Assembly (NCBI RefSeq): GCF_000309385.1
Contig: NZ_JH976537.1
Span: 5,715,178 to 5,779,177 of the forward strand
DNA: 64,000 nt
Origin: Nodosilinea nodulosa PCC 7104
GTDB lineage: Bacteria > Cyanobacteriota > Cyanobacteriia > Phormidesmidales > Phormidesmidaceae
Reading direction: 5' to 3'
A model generated the notes under the pieces. It saw nothing but the letters and a program-made list of their open reading frames with translations. It had not been told where the DNA came from and did no database searches. A program made the position numbers and the translations under genes. Shown in pieces: positions 41,761-51,878 of this stretch; within the stretch, counting starts at the first letter, position 1, and the number at the start of each line of letters is the position of its first letter.

Positions 41761-42282
41761 ATGCTAAATAAGATTGTGGTAGCCACCATTAACCTGGACG
41801 CAAGTAGCACTATTTTCGACCACGCTCTGATGCTGGCAAAAGCTACAGGGGCTCATTTAGGGATACTCTATGTAACCGACTCTGACGAAGTTAACGAAGA
41901 CTTGCCGGCCTATTTAGAAAGCCTCGAACCCTTCCTCAGCGGAGACGGCATCGATCCATTTTGCTACGTAGGGCAATTTGAAGCCTTAGAACCCGATCGC
42001 TTTGGGGCGTTGGTCAAAAAAGCAGTCTCTGAGGGGGTTACTACCGATTGTATTCACTGCTTTGGCAATCCAGAAATGGCCATTAATGAATTTGCCGCTG
42101 CATGGAATGCCGATCTGATCGTCTTGGGCCGGCGGGGACGTTCAGCGGCAGCAGAGCTTTTCTTCGGCAGCGTGAGCAATTTTACCCTGCACAATGCCCC
42201 TTGCTCTGTCTATATTGTGCATGAATCCCACAGAGCAAATCCTGAAAATGCAGTAGAACAGACAGCAGGACTATCAACCTAA
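41761..42282 (+). CDS. Universal stress protein (UspA family)
   Basis: A 173-residue single Usp domain. It opens KIVVATINLDASSTIFDHAL, has ADLIVLGRRGRS, and the ATP-binding pattern G-x2-G-x9-G-S is present (GRRGRSAAAELFFGSVSN), so it probably binds ATP. The tail after HNAPCSVYIVH is variable. The 280-base gap upstream probably contains its own promoter. It sits among ion-pump and stress genes, which fits a general stress regulon. Confidence 0.92.
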   Translation: MLNKIVVATINLDASSTIFDHALMLAKATGAHLGILYVTDSDEVNEDLPAYLESLEPFLSGDGIDPFCYVGQFEALEPDRFGALVKKAVSEGVTTDCIHCFGNPEMAINEFAAAWNADLIVLGRRGRSAAAELFFGSVSNFTLHNAPCSVYIVHESHRANPENAVEQTAGLST

Positions 42283-42352
42283 ATCATGGATGGCCTCTTG
42301 AACTGAATGAGTAGGCTACAGCAAATCACAGATATTACAAGCAGGAGATTTT

Positions 42353-42661
42353 ATGTCAACGTCCAAAAAACGGAGTCAGTATTTTCAAGACATTCGCCAT
42401 CTGCATCGCATACTAGCCCCGATTATGGTTTTGCCTTTGCTGCTAACCCTAATCACAGGAACACTTTATCAAATCGCAGATCTGGTGGGCAAAGGGGATG
42501 TCTTTGGTTGGCTATTAGATTGGCATAAAGGAAATTTTGGCCGACTGAATTTAGACGTAATCTATCCCTTCTTTAATGCCATTGGTCTGCTGGTGCTCCT
42601 ATTCACAGGCATCTCTATGTGGTGGCATATGCGGCGCAGACCTAGCAAACGCCCGGTTTAA
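42353..42661 (+). CDS. Small membrane protein, PepSY-associated TM type
   Basis: A 102-residue protein with two membrane helices (about 23-45, ILAPIMVLPLLLTLITGTLY, and about 70-90, AIGLLVLLFTGISMWWHMRR). It has the HRILAPIM and GTLYQI style of the PepSY-associated membrane family, without the PepSY domain. Histidines at the helix starts (RHLHR, WWHMRR) could bind haem or metal. It follows the Usp gene by 70 bases and precedes the magnesium-type ATPase. Confidence 0.65.
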   Translation: MSTSKKRSQYFQDIRHLHRILAPIMVLPLLLTLITGTLYQIADLVGKGDVFGWLLDWHKGNFGRLNLDVIYPFFNAIGLLVLLFTGISMWWHMRRRPSKRPV

Positions 42662-42759
42662 GCGCGATCGCCAGGTTCAAGTGCGCGATCGTCCTAGGGA
42701 ACTGGTCTTCGACCATCGCGCGCCACCAAACCGAACCCTAGACCTTGGGAGCTAACCCT

Positions 42760-45279
42760 GTGCCTCAAGACCTTTCAACTTTTTGGGATCTGACCACCGA
42801 ACAGACCCTGGATCAGCTCAAGAGTAGCCCTCAGGGGTTAAGTTCCCAGGCAGCCCAGCAGCGGCTGAGCCAATCTGGGGCCACCAGCCTGAAGCCGAAG
42901 CGGCAGGCGCGCGCGCTGGTGTTGTTGCTGAACCAGTTTAAGAGTCCAATTATTTTGATCTTGATGGCGGCGGCGGTGCTCTCCAGTTTTCTAGGGGATG
43001 CTCTCGATGCCGTGATTATTCTGGTGATCGTGCTGCTCAGCGGACTGCTAGGGTTCTGGCAAGAGCGGGGGGCCGCCGATGCCGTCGCCAAACTGCTGGC
43101 GTTGGTGCAGGTGAAAGCCACCGTTTTGAGAGATGGCCAGGTCCAAGCCATTCCCCATGACGCGGTGGTGCCGGGGGATATTGCGGTGCTGGCGGCGGGG
43201 GACAGCATTCCCGGCGACTGCCTGGTGCTGGAATCTAACAATCTGTCGGTGAATGAAGCCGCCCTCACCGGAGAAACCTACCCGGCGGACAAGTTGAGGG
43301 GGGTGCTGCCTGCCGAAACCGGCCTCAGCCAGCGCACCAACACTCTGTACATGGGCACCAGCGTGATCAGCGGCACCGGGAAGGCCATTGTGGTGCAGAC
43401 CGGCCAGCAGACTCAATTTGGCCAGGTCTCAGAACGGCTTAAGCTCAGACCGCCGGAAACGGAGTTTGAAACGGGCCTGAGCAAGTTTGGCTACTTCTTG
43501 ATGGAAGTGACGCTGATCTTGGTGGTGCTGATTTTTGTCGCCAACGTCTACTTGCAGCGGCCCGTGCTGGATTCGTTTTTGTTCTCCCTGGCCCTGGCCG
43601 TCGGGCTGACGCCGCAGCTGCTGCCTGCGATCGTCAGCGTCAATTTGGCGCGGGGGGCCAAGCAGATGGCGAAAAAGCAGGTGATTGTGAAGCGGCTGCC
43701 TGCGATCGAAAACTTTGGCAGCATGAACGTGTTCTGCACCGATAAAACTGGCACGCTGACCGAAGGAGAGGTGGAAATTCACGGAGCCGTGGATATAGAC
43801 GGTAACGAGAGCGAGCGGGTTCTGTTCCACGCCTATTTGAATGCCGCCTGTGAATCTGGCTTTGTTAACCCGATTGATGCCGCCATTCGGGCTTACCAGA
43901 CCTTTGACATCGCGGGCTATCAGAAGCTAGATGAGGTGCCCTACGACTTCAACCGCAAACGGCTCAGCATTCTGGTTGCCCATGGTGATAATCGCCTGAT
44001 CATTACCAAGGGTGCGCTTAAGCCGATTTTGGCTGTGTGCTCAACGGTGGAAACGGGCGAGGGCAAGATCATTGACCTGGCTGATCGGCGAAGCCAGATT
44101 GAACAGCGGGCAGAAGACCTGGGCGGTGAAGGGTTTCGGGTTTTGGGCGTGGCCTACCGCGACTTCAGCGCCGATTCCTTTAGTCGGGACGACGAAAACG
44201 GTATGACGTTTTTAGGCTATCTGGCCCTGTTTGACCCGCCCAAAGCTGGCATTGCAGGCACCCTCAAGGCGTTAGGACAACTCGGCATTACCACCAAAAT
44301 GATCACCGGAGACAGTCGGGCGGTGGCGCTCAGTATCATTCAACAGGTGGGGTTGCCAAAACCCATGGTTTTGACCGGGGAAGACCTGCGCCAGCTCAGT
44401 GATGAAGCGCTGATGCACCGGGTGGGACAAACGAATGTCTTTGCCGAGGTGGAGCCCAACCAAAAAGAGCGGATTATTCTGGCCTTGAAAAAAGCGGGGA
44501 ACGTGGTGGGCTACCTGGGGGATGGCATTAACGATGCCTCGGCCCTCCATGCCGCCGACGTGGGGATTTCTGTGGAGAGCGCCGTCGATGTGGCCAAGGA
44601 GGCCGCCGATATTGTGCTGATGCAAAAAGACCTGGATGTTTTGGTTGAAGGGGTAAAAGAAGGGCGGGTGACCTTTGCCAACACGCTCAAATACGTGTTT
44701 ATGGCGACGAGCGCGAATTTCGGCAATATGTTTAGTATGGCGGGCATTTCTCTGGTGCTGCCCTTCTTGCCTCTGCTGCCCAGCCAAATTCTGCTGACGA
44801 ACCTGCTTACCGATTTTCCCGAAATGACGATCGCCACCGATCGCGTCGATCAGGCCATGGTCAGCCAGCCCCGCCGCATGAATATCGGGTTTATCCGCAA
44901 CTTTATGCTGGTGTTTGGGCTACTCAGTTCTGTGTTTGACTACCTCACCTTTGGAGCGTTGCTGCTGCTGCTCCATGCCGATACGGCCCAATTTAGAACC
45001 GGGTGGTTTGTGGAATCGGTGATTTCGGCTTCGCTGATTGTGCTGGTAATTCGGACTCGGCAGTCGATTTTAACCAGCAAGCCCGGCAAATATTTGCTGG
45101 CGGCCACGATCGCGATCGCCGTAATTACTGTCTTGCTTCCCTACACCCCACTAGCAGACCTGCTGGGGTTTCAAGCCCTGCCGATTGAGTTCCTGCTGGT
45201 GCTGGCCGCTATTGTCGGCCTCTATATTCTCAGTGCTGAAACCGTTAAGCATGTGTTTTATCAACATGTCCGGTCTTAA
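42760..45279 (+). CDS. P-type ATPase, MgtA-like magnesium importer
   Basis: I chose the GTG at 42760 because a GGGAG site lies 8 bases upstream; a TTG at 42745 would overlap that site. The 839-residue pump has an N-terminal actuator (LTGETYPADK), the phosphorylation motif [49 protein letters not shown], and about ten membrane helices. FVNPIDAAIRAY after the P-domain and the long DFPEMTIATDRVD tail match the P3B MgtA/MgtB group, which moves Mg2+ inward. It follows the small PepSY-like gene. Confidence 0.9.
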   Translation: MPQDLSTFWDLTTEQTLDQLKSSPQGLSSQAAQQRLSQSGATSLKPKRQARALVLLLNQFKSPIILILMAAAVLSSFLGDALDAVIILVIVLLSGLLGFWQERGAADAVAKLLALVQVKATVLRDGQVQAIPHDAVVPGDIAVLAAGDSIPGDCLVLESNNLSVNEAALTGETYPADKLRGVLPAETGLSQRTNTLYMGTSVISGTGKAIVVQTGQQTQFGQVSERLKLRPPETEFETGLSKFGYFLMEVTLILVVLIFVANVYLQRPVLDSFLFSLALAVGLTPQLLPAIVSVNLARGAKQMAKKQVIVKRLPAIENFGSMNVFCTDKTGTLTEGEVEIHGAVDIDGNESERVLFHAYLNAACESGFVNPIDAAIRAYQTFDIAGYQKLDEVPYDFNRKRLSILVAHGDNRLIITKGALKPILAVCSTVETGEGKIIDLADRRSQIEQRAEDLGGEGFRVLGVAYRDFSADSFSRDDENGMTFLGYLALFDPPKAGIAGTLKALGQLGITTKMITGDSRAVALSIIQQVGLPKPMVLTGEDLRQLSDEALMHRVGQTNVFAEVEPNQKERIILALKKAGNVVGYLGDGINDASALHAADVGISVESAVDVAKEAADIVLMQKDLDVLVEGVKEGRVTFANTLKYVFMATSANFGNMFSMAGISLVLPFLPLLPSQILLTNLLTDFPEMTIATDRVDQAMVSQPRRMNIGFIRNFMLVFGLLSSVFDYLTFGALLLLLHADTAQFRTGWFVESVISASLIVLVIRTRQSILTSKPGKYLLAATIAIAVITVLLPYTPLADLLGFQALPIEFLLVLAAIVGLYILSAETVKHVFYQHVRS

Positions 45280-45285
45280 AGCTAC

Positions 45286-45303
45286 GCCCTAATTAGGTAG
45301 GGC
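45286..45303 (+). terminator. Stem-loop between converging genes
   Basis: GCCCTA and TAGGGC pair perfectly around a 6-base loop just after the ATPase stop. A second stem, GCAAAC/GTTTGC (45302-45316), follows at once. The position between converging genes suggests transcript ends, although there is no strong T-run. Confidence 0.45.
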
Positions 45304-45367
45304 AAACGGCGTTTGCTCCTACGGTTCGGTCTTTGCTGAATCGGGGTTACGCGGTTCGGATTTGGGA

Positions 45368-45715
45368 TTAGGCTGTGGTGGGATGCTCTAGTGAATGGGG
45401 CCGTTGCTCAACATGCGGGTCCATTGGCGAGGCGCTGGCCTGAGACAGTTGACGGTTAGCGACGTCAAGATCGTAGGCCAACTGATCGATCTGGGATCTG
45501 AAGTGAGAAATTTTTCCCATGCGCCGAATCATCGCTGGGAGCGAAATCAGGACGCCAAACAGCACTCCCAAGGAAAAGGTGATCAATAGAATCAGCGCCA
45601 TAGATGCCTGAGCTTGCCAACCCATGAACTGTACAAACACAGGGGTTGAGTTTTGCAGGGCAAAGACACCAGCCACTATCGCAATTAACAGAGCAAGCAG
45701 CGTAAATATTTTCAT
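45368..45715 (-). CDS. LapA-domain membrane protein
   Basis: A 115-residue protein with the LapA/DUF1049 layout: helix 1 (LLALLIAIVAGVFALQNSTP), PVFVQFMGW, helix 2 (ALILLITFSLGVLFGVLISLP), then a cytoplasmic coiled segment (ISHFRSQIDQLAYDLDVANR) and a polar tail. LapA proteins affect envelope and LPS assembly in proteobacteria; the cyanobacterial role is unclear. A strong AAGGAG precedes the ATG. Confidence 0.85.
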   Translation of the reverse strand: MKIFTLLALLIAIVAGVFALQNSTPVFVQFMGWQAQASMALILLITFSLGVLFGVLISLPAMIRRMGKISHFRSQIDQLAYDLDVANRQLSQASASPMDPHVEQRPHSLEHPTTA

Positions 45716-45741
45716 GTATTGATCTCCTTTTTCATCAGCGT

Positions 45742-45855
45742 TTAATCTAGATACTTTGATTTTAAGTCTTTGGCTTCTGGATCAATTGCCGTTAACAAAT
45801 CATCAACAAACTCCTCGACTATAAGGCCATCGTCGTCGTTTTGATTACGGTTCAT
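45742..45855 (-). CDS. Possible 37-residue acidic protein or gene remnant
   Basis: An ATG at 45855 opens an acidic frame (MNRNQNDDDGLIVEEFVDDL) ending LKSKYLD just before lapA. The same frame extends upstream about 20 more codons without a start, to residues that look protein-like (FINYFENRWFDSRFELFVYD), so it may be the end of a decayed gene. Not recognised. Confidence 0.3.
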   Translation of the reverse strand: MNRNQNDDDGLIVEEFVDDLLTAIDPEAKDLKSKYLD

Positions 45856-46104
45856 ATCGTAAACGAACAATTCAAACCGAGAATCAAACCATCGGTTTTC
45901 AAAATAGTTGATAAACCTAGAGCGTTAAAATAACGACCTTTCAACGCGATGGTAAGGAGTGAAATAGCGCCACGTCTACCCTGGACATTCCCTCAGAGGA
46001 AAGGACTAGTGCCCCCGCGATAGCCCTTCTGGGCTGGTCTTCGACCATCGCGCCCACGCTCAGTCTTTCAAATTGTCGTTCAAGTCTTTAAGGAGGCTTT
46101 GACC

Positions 46105-47064
46105 ATGACATTTACACTAGATTCAGCCCGCTCTATTTTTCCTGATACCCAAGTGGCTGATGCGGTTCCACTCGTCGTACAAGCCTGCAACCAACTTAGC
46201 GCCGAAGACCAGCTCGCTTTACTTTGGTTTGCATATACCGAAATGGGTATTACCATCACCCCGGCGGCCATGGATGTCGTCAACATGATGTTTGCAGACA
46301 ATATTTTGGCCCAAATCAAGCAGATGCCCGCCTTAGAGCAAACCCAGGTCATGTGCGACCTGGTCAACCGTGCCGATACTCCCATTTGCCATACCTATGC
46401 CGCCTTCGGCACGAACGTCAAGCTGGGATTCTGGTATCAGCTCAGCGAATGGATGCAGCAGGGCATCGTGGCTCCTATTCCAGAGGGTTATAAACTGTCA
46501 CCTCAGGCATCCGAGGCGCTTGAAGCGCTCCGCCGCATCGAAGGAGGGCAACAGCTCACCGTCCTTCAGGATCTGGTTGTCAACATGGGGTATGCCTCCA
46601 CGGGGGCAATGCCCACGGTTAAAGATCCGGTGATTCCTCCCAAAGAGGCGGCCCCGCGCACCCACATTAGTATCCGGGGCATCAATAATCAAACCGTCCT
46701 CAGCTATGTGGACTGTATGAATGCCTTTGACTTTGAGGCGGCAGTGGCTTTATTTGCTGAAGAGGGTGCCCTAAAGCCCCCTTTCCAGGAGCCAGTTGTG
46801 GGTCGAGAAGCCATTCTCATCTATATGCGCAACGAATGCTATGGCCTGAAGCTATTGCCAGAGCAGGGGATTTCTGAACTCGCAGATGCAGGCTTCACCC
46901 AAATTAAAATAACCGGAAAAGTGCAAACCCCTTGGTTTGGCAACCGGGTAGGCATTAACCTGGCGTGGCGGTTTTTGCTAAACCCGGCGAGTCAGATTTT
47001 CTTTGTCGGTATTGACGTGCTGGCGTCTGCCAAAGAGCTGTTGGATTTGGGGCTGGTGCGGTAA
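46105..47064 (+). CDS. ocp: Orange carotenoid protein
   Basis: The ATG at 46105 follows AAGGAGG by 8 bases and gives 319 residues, the standard length. The N-domain has MTFTLDSARSIFP, YTEMGITITPAA and GFWYQL; the C-domain has RTHISIRGINNQTVLSYVD, GKVQTPWFGNRVG and INLAWRF. The carotenoid-binding Tyr44, Trp110, Tyr201 and Trp288 and the Glu244 of the interdomain bridge are all present. Position 155 is Gln instead of Arg (LTVLQDLVV), which removes the Arg155-Glu244 bridge partner and a residue needed for phycobilisome docking. Blue-light photoprotection by this paralogue may therefore differ from OCP1. No fluorescence recovery protein gene is adjacent. Confidence 0.93.
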   Translation: MTFTLDSARSIFPDTQVADAVPLVVQACNQLSAEDQLALLWFAYTEMGITITPAAMDVVNMMFADNILAQIKQMPALEQTQVMCDLVNRADTPICHTYAAFGTNVKLGFWYQLSEWMQQGIVAPIPEGYKLSPQASEALEALRRIEGGQQLTVLQDLVVNMGYASTGAMPTVKDPVIPPKEAAPRTHISIRGINNQTVLSYVDCMNAFDFEAAVALFAEEGALKPPFQEPVVGREAILIYMRNECYGLKLLPEQGISELADAGFTQIKITGKVQTPWFGNRVGINLAWRFLLNPASQIFFVGIDVLASAKELLDLGLVR

Positions 47065-47218
47065 ACGGGCAATCACGACAAAGTCAACACTGGAGGTCGG
47101 ACTGAACTGGGTTAAAGCGCCTGCTCAAGACGAGCTTTCCTCAGACTCGCAAAAGAAAGCGCTGTCGATGTTCCCCACCCGTCTGCAAGACGGCAGTATT
47201 TGGATTGAGATTTAAAGC

Positions 47219-49999
47219 ATGGGCACCTGGCATCAACTTGACTCAGCCGAGGTCTTACAGCAACTCGACACGAATGCCGATCGCGGTCTCAGCCAGGTGG
47301 AAGTGGCGCTCCGGCTAAAAAAATATGGCTTCAATGAGTTAACCGAGCAGCCGGGGGAAAGCCTCTGGAAGATTCTGTGGAAGCAGTTAACCGCCGTCAT
47401 GGTGGTGGTGTTGATCGTAGCGGCCTTGATTTCCCTGGCGCTGGGCGACTACATCAATGCCGGGGCAATTTTAGCCATTGTGGCCTTTAACGCCATTTTG
47501 GGCGTGCGACAAGAGTACCAGGCCGGAAAGGCGATCGCAGCCCTGAAAAAGCTGGCGGTGTCCACCGTGAAGGTGCGTCGCGACGAACGCGTCCAGGAGA
47601 TCTCGGCTCGGCTGCTGGTGCCCGGTGACATTGTGCTGCTGGAAACGGGCAATCTGGTATCCGCCGACTACCGGCTGCTAGAGACCTCTAACCTGCGAAT
47701 TCAGGAAGCCTCGCTAACGGGAGAATCGGAGCCTACGAACAAGACGGCGCAACGGCGGTCGCCTGATGGCGGAGCGCATGACGGGTCGAAGGGCGACCAG
47801 GCCGATCTGCCCCTGGGCGATCGCCACACCATGGCCTACATGGGCACCACGATTACCTACGGGCGGGGGCTGGCCGTCGTCACCGAGACCGGCAACCACA
47901 CCGAGCTAGGCCACATTGCCACCGCCATTCAAACCGTCAAGCCGAAGCCGACCCCGCTGCAGCAGCGGCTTGACCAACTTGGGGTCAAACTGGCCCTTAT
48001 TACCTTAGTTCTGGTCGCCATCATCTTTGGGCTGGGGCTGCTGCGGGGGGAAGAACTGGGGTTCATGTTCCTCACCGCCGTGAGTTTGGCCGTGGCCGCC
48101 GTGCCTGAGGGCTTACCCGCCGTGGTCACCATTTCCCTGGCTTTGGGAGCCCAGCGGATGCTGAAGCAGCACGCCCTGATCCGTAAACTCCCAGCGGTAG
48201 AAACCCTGGGCTCGGTGACGGTGATTTGTTCCGATAAAACCGGCACCCTAACCGAGAACCGGATGACCGCGACATTGCTGGCGGTAGAAGGGCACCGGCT
48301 GGATTTAACTCCACCGCAGTCGCGCTCCGGCGACACCTACGACGATCTGGCGGGTCAACTCCAGGCCCAGCCCGAACTGGCATGGCTGCTGACGGGGGCC
48401 ACCCTCTGCAATGATGCGATCTTGGAAGCAGATGCGGATCGGCCCCATCAGTTTCATATCGTGGGCGATCCGACGGAAGGAGCCCTGGTAATGGCGGCGG
48501 CCCGGCTGGGGTTATGGAAGGCGACCCTAGAGCAAGCCTTGCCTCGGGTGGCCGAACAACCCTTTGACGCTGTGCGGAAACGGATGACCACGGTGCATAG
48601 GCTCTCAGCCGCCACGGTGCCCCTGTCAGTGCCGCTGAAACAGGTGATGGCGGAGTGCTCGCCGTCCCATCAAGACGCGAGTATTGCGTTTACCAAAGGC
48701 AGCGTAGACAGTCTGCTGGAGGTCTCCACGCAGATTTGGGTGCATGAACGAGTCGTCCCGATGGATGAGCAATGGCGACAAAAAATTATCGACAACAATG
48801 ACCAACTGGCCGGCAATGGCCTGCGCGTCTTAGGCATTGCCTTTCGCACTCTGGATACGGCATCCTCTGATGCCGATGGAGACGTGCTGGAGAAAAACCT
48901 GATTTTCATCGGCATGGTGGGCATGATTGACCCGGTGCGGGCCGAAGTCAAAGAAGCGGTGCTGATGTGCCAGGATGCGGGCATTCGGCCCGTCATGATC
49001 ACGGGGGATCATCACCTTACGGCCCAGGCGATCGCCCGTGAACTAGGCATTGTCCCCAACGACCCGATGCTGACGGGCAACGCGCTGTCGGAGCTGTCCG
49101 AGGCCGCCTTGGGCGATCGGGTGGAAGAAATTTCGGTCTATGCCCGCGTTTCGCCCCAAAACAAACTGGACATCGTCAAAGCCCTGCAACAGCGAGGCCA
49201 CATTGTGGCCATGACCGGGGACGGGGTGAACGACGCCCCCGCCCTGAAGCAGGCGGATATTGGCATCGCCATGGGGATTACGGGCACCGACGTGGCCAAA
49301 GAAGCCGCCGACATGATGCTGCTCGACGATAATTTTGCCACCATTGTCGCGGCGACCAAAGAAGGCCGCGTCATCTATGACAACATTCGCAAGTTCATCA
49401 AGTACACTCTGACGGGTAATGCCGGGGAACTTTGGGTGATTCTGCTGGCACCCTTTTTGGGGCTGCCGCTGCCCCTGATTCCGCTGCAAATTTTGTGGAT
49501 CAATCTGCTGGCAGATGGCCTCTTGGCCCTGGCCCTGAGCGTAGAACCCGCAGAACGAAAAGTCATGCGCCGCCCGCCCCGGCACCCGGATGAGAGCATT
49601 TTTGATCGGGGTGTGGGTCGCGGCATTGCCTGGATCGGGCTTTTGCTGGGACTGGTGCTGCTGGCGATCGCCTATCGCTACTGGTCTACGGGGCAGGCCG
49701 CCTGGCAGACGATGGTATTCACCACTCTGGCCCTATCCCGCATGGGTATGGCGGAGGCTATGCGTTCCGATCGCGATTCTCTTGTTCGCATTGGCCTGCT
49801 GTCCAACCGCCCCCTCTTAGGAGCCGTGGTGCTGACCTTTGGCCTGCAAATGGCGGTGGTCTATGTCCCATTTCTGCAAACCGTGTTCCAAACCACCGCC
49901 CTATCGGCGATCGATCTGGCCCTTAGCGTGGCCTTGAGTGGCATCGTGTTTGGGGCGATCGAGCTAGAGAAGGTGTTGATTCGGCAAAAGCCCCACTGA
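47219..49999 (+). CDS. P2A-type P-type ATPase, calcium-pump-like
   Basis: A 926-residue pump with all main motifs: [13 protein letters not shown] (actuator), [20 protein letters not shown] (membrane helix 4, the P2A ion site), [20 protein letters not shown] (phosphorylation), [32 protein letters not shown]. It has about ten membrane helices. The PEGLP site and the N-domain fit Ca2+ or Na+/K+-like P2 pumps; calcium efflux is the usual assignment for cyanobacteria. It precedes cbpA by 17 bases, which suggests one stress transcript. Confidence 0.92.
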   Translation: MGTWHQLDSAEVLQQLDTNADRGLSQVEVALRLKKYGFNELTEQPGESLWKILWKQLTAVMVVVLIVAALISLALGDYINAGAILAIVAFNAILGVRQEYQAGKAIAALKKLAVSTVKVRRDERVQEISARLLVPGDIVLLETGNLVSADYRLLETSNLRIQEASLTGESEPTNKTAQRRSPDGGAHDGSKGDQADLPLGDRHTMAYMGTTITYGRGLAVVTETGNHTELGHIATAIQTVKPKPTPLQQRLDQLGVKLALITLVLVAIIFGLGLLRGEELGFMFLTAVSLAVAAVPEGLPAVVTISLALGAQRMLKQHALIRKLPAVETLGSVTVICSDKTGTLTENRMTATLLAVEGHRLDLTPPQSRSGDTYDDLAGQLQAQPELAWLLTGATLCNDAILEADADRPHQFHIVGDPTEGALVMAAARLGLWKATLEQALPRVAEQPFDAVRKRMTTVHRLSAATVPLSVPLKQVMAECSPSHQDASIAFTKGSVDSLLEVSTQIWVHERVVPMDEQWRQKIIDNNDQLAGNGLRVLGIAFRTLDTASSDADGDVLEKNLIFIGMVGMIDPVRAEVKEAVLMCQDAGIRPVMITGDHHLTAQAIARELGIVPNDPMLTGNALSELSEAALGDRVEEISVYARVSPQNKLDIVKALQQRGHIVAMTGDGVNDAPALKQADIGIAMGITGTDVAKEAADMMLLDDNFATIVAATKEGRVIYDNIRKFIKYTLTGNAGELWVILLAPFLGLPLPLIPLQILWINLLADGLLALALSVEPAERKVMRRPPRHPDESIFDRGVGRGIAWIGLLLGLVLLAIAYRYWSTGQAAWQTMVFTTLALSRMGMAEAMRSDRDSLVRIGLLSNRPLLGAVVLTFGLQMAVVYVPFLQTVFQTTALSAIDLALSVALSGIVFGAIELEKVLIRQKPH

Positions 50000-50016
50000 A
50001 AGGAGAGTCTGCCGCT

Positions 50017-51000
50017 ATGTCCACCGCCACCGACTTCAAAGACTACTACGCCATTTTGGGCGTCAGCAAAACGGCCACGGCGGAAGAAATCAAGCAAGCC
50101 TATCGTAAACTGGCCCGCAAATATCACCCGGATGTGAACCCCGGCGATGCCACCGCTGAGGAAAAGTTCAAAGTCCTCAACGAAGCCAACGAGGTGTTGT
50201 CGGACCCACAGACCCGCGAAAAATATGACCAGTTTGGCAAGCACTGGAAGCAAGGATTTGCCGGAGAAGCGGCGACTCAGGGCCGGGGAGCCCCGACGGC
50301 GGGCTTTGGTGATGAGCAGGACAGCCCCTTTGGCCAGTACAACAGCTTTGAAGACTTTATCAACGATTTGCTGAATAGTCCCGGCGGCAGAGGCCGGGCC
50401 AGAGGCACCCATTACCGCACCTCGGCGTCGGACCCGTTTGCCGACTTTCGCAGTCAGGCCCCCGCCCCCGATACCGAAGCGGCGATCGCCCTGTCTTTTT
50501 CAGAAGCCTTTCATGGGGTGCAAAAACGGTTGCAGCTAGACGATGAGACTATCAATGTCCGCATCCCTGCCGGGGCTAAAGGGGGCAGCCGGATTCGGCT
50601 GAAGGGCAAAGGTCGGCCCAGCCCGTTTTCTCAGCAGCGGGGCGATCTGTACCTCACGATCGAACTGTTTCCCCACCCATTTTTTCGCTTTGCCGGTGAT
50701 CACCTGGTCTGCGACGTGCCGATCCGCCCTGATGAAGCGGTCTTAGGGGCTCAGGTGCAAGTGCCGACGCCCGATGGCCCGGTGACGATGACGGTGCCTA
50801 AAGGGGTGCGGTGTGGGCAGTCGCTGCGGCTGCGGGGTAAGGGCTGGAAATTACCCCAGGGCAACCGCACCGACCTGATGGTCAAACTTCAGATGGTCTC
50901 GCCCCAGGAATTAAGTCAGATCGAGCAGGACTGCTATGAGAAAATCCGCGCCGCCAGCACTTTTGACCCCCGTTCTGCCCTTGAGGAGGTAACCCTATGA
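50017..51000 (+). CDS. cbpA: CbpA-type DnaJ co-chaperone
   Basis: A 327-residue type-II J-protein. The J-domain (residues 6-70) has [20 protein letters not shown] and the HPD motif in [13 protein letters not shown] Gly-poor linker with [12 protein letters not shown] follows, then two client-binding beta domains ([38 protein letters not shown]). There is no zinc-finger cysteine cluster, which distinguishes it from DnaJ. It stimulates DnaK ATPase. A ribosome site (AAAGGAGAG) precedes the ATG. It overlaps the next gene by 4 bases, the modulator CbpM. Confidence 0.93.
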   Translation: MSTATDFKDYYAILGVSKTATAEEIKQAYRKLARKYHPDVNPGDATAEEKFKVLNEANEVLSDPQTREKYDQFGKHWKQGFAGEAATQGRGAPTAGFGDEQDSPFGQYNSFEDFINDLLNSPGGRGRARGTHYRTSASDPFADFRSQAPAPDTEAAIALSFSEAFHGVQKRLQLDDETINVRIPAGAKGGSRIRLKGKGRPSPFSQQRGDLYLTIELFPHPFFRFAGDHLVCDVPIRPDEAVLGAQVQVPTPDGPVTMTVPKGVRCGQSLRLRGKGWKLPQGNRTDLMVKLQMVSPQELSQIEQDCYEKIRAASTFDPRSALEEVTL

Positions 51001-51293
51001 CCGAGTTTGGCCTGTCTACTACGGTGCTTTCTGCCGAAGGCGATCGCCTGTATACGTTTGAGTACGCGGCTTTGGTGACGGAAACGTCTATCACGGTGAT
51101 TGAGCAGTTTGTGCAGGTAGGGCTAATCGAGCCGGTGGGCACAATGCTGCATGCCCGAGAAATTGCCCGGATCGCCCAGATCCGGCGACTGCGTCGCGAC
51201 TTGGGGCTTAACCTGGTGGGCGCGGCAATGGTTTTAGATATGGCCCAGGAAATTGCTCAACTGCGGGCACAGGTAAAAGCCTTGCAGAGTTGA
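50997..51293 (+). CDS. cbpM: CbpM-like modulator of CbpA
   Basis: A 98-residue MerR-like helical protein with [20 protein letters not shown] and [20 protein letters not shown]-type helices, the pattern of CbpM, which binds the J-domain of CbpA and blocks its action on DnaK. The ATGA overlap with cbpA couples their synthesis. It has the expected length. Identification rests on the family pattern and on the gene pair. Confidence 0.85.
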   Translation: MTEFGLSTTVLSAEGDRLYTFEYAALVTETSITVIEQFVQVGLIEPVGTMLHAREIARIAQIRRLRRDLGLNLVGAAMVLDMAQEIAQLRAQVKALQS

Positions 51294-51351
51294 GGGTGGC
51301 AGGGTGTGCGATCGCGCAGCGTGACGCTAAATTAGGCCAAAGGCCCAGCCG

Positions 51352-51579
51352 TTATGCTGCCGACTGAGCTGCCCCGATTTCAACGCTGACGGAATCGAAT
51401 CGGGCATCTCCAGGACGGTAGGATAGCAGTTCCATGCCAATTGGTTCGCCGCTGTCGGGGTCTTTAATGAGAATGACCCCATCACCCAATTCTGTGCAGA
51501 GTTGATTAGGGCGTGGGCTTTGCCAAAAGACTGTTAGCAATTCCATCTCTGGTTCGTAGAAGACTTTTACTTGAGCCAC
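51352..51579 (-). CDS. DUF2283 family protein
   Basis: A 75-residue protein of the DUF2283 type: VKVFYEPEMELLTVFWQSPR, GDGVILIKDPDSGEPIGMEL and a C-terminal VSVEIG. Short beta-sheet proteins of this family often sit next to a small toxin-like gene, and here the gene overlaps the upstream 102-residue gene by 13 bases. It would be the antitoxin-like member if this is a toxin-antitoxin pair. Confidence 0.8.
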   Translation of the reverse strand: MAQVKVFYEPEMELLTVFWQSPRPNQLCTELGDGVILIKDPDSGEPIGMELLSYRPGDARFDSVSVEIGAAQSAA

Positions 51580-51875
51580 AGCACTACTCCTTCTTTAATG
51601 GCATCGGTTTGATAAGCCGTGATTAGGAACCCTTCCCCATTTAAGCGTCGAGCAACGGCAACGGCCCAACGCTGGGGCTTACGCAGGCAATAAAACAGCA
51701 AGATGTTGTGATCGCGGCTGCTTTGACGGATTTCATCGGGGTTTTGTAGGGCTTGCTGCACAAGGTCTTCGAGACTGGCGATATCGGGATGCTTGATGAT
51801 GAGCTTTTGCCAGTAGGCATCGGTGGTTCTAACGCTAAAGCCGAGGGGAGTCGCAATTTCAAAACGGATGGTCAT
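51567..51875 (-). CDS. Toxin-like small protein paired with DUF2283
   Basis: A 102-residue protein with AYWQKLIIKHPDIASLEDLV, QALQNPDEIRQSSRDHNILL, FYCLRK and a closing GFLITAYQTDAIKEGVVLW. This is the pattern of small phage- or plasmid-type proteins that accompany DUF2283 and are often annotated as DUF4258/PBECR-like possible RNases. No catalytic residues can be proven here. It is the middle gene of a three-gene run (81, 102 and 75 residues). Confidence 0.65.
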   Translation of the reverse strand: MTIRFEIATPLGFSVRTTDAYWQKLIIKHPDIASLEDLVQQALQNPDEIRQSSRDHNILLFYCLRKPQRWAVAVARRLNGEGFLITAYQTDAIKEGVVLWLK

Positions 51876-51878
51876 AGA

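Noticed and set aside
43048-43830. Minus-strand frames opposite the magnesium-type ATPase
   Set aside because: Typical antisense artefacts of a GC-rich coding gene; His/Gln-rich and lacking motifs.
47003-47215. 70-codon frame between the orange carotenoid protein and the P2A ATPase
   Set aside because: It mostly overlaps the end of the carotenoid protein gene in another frame; only the last about 20 codons lie outside and no fluorescence recovery protein pattern is present.
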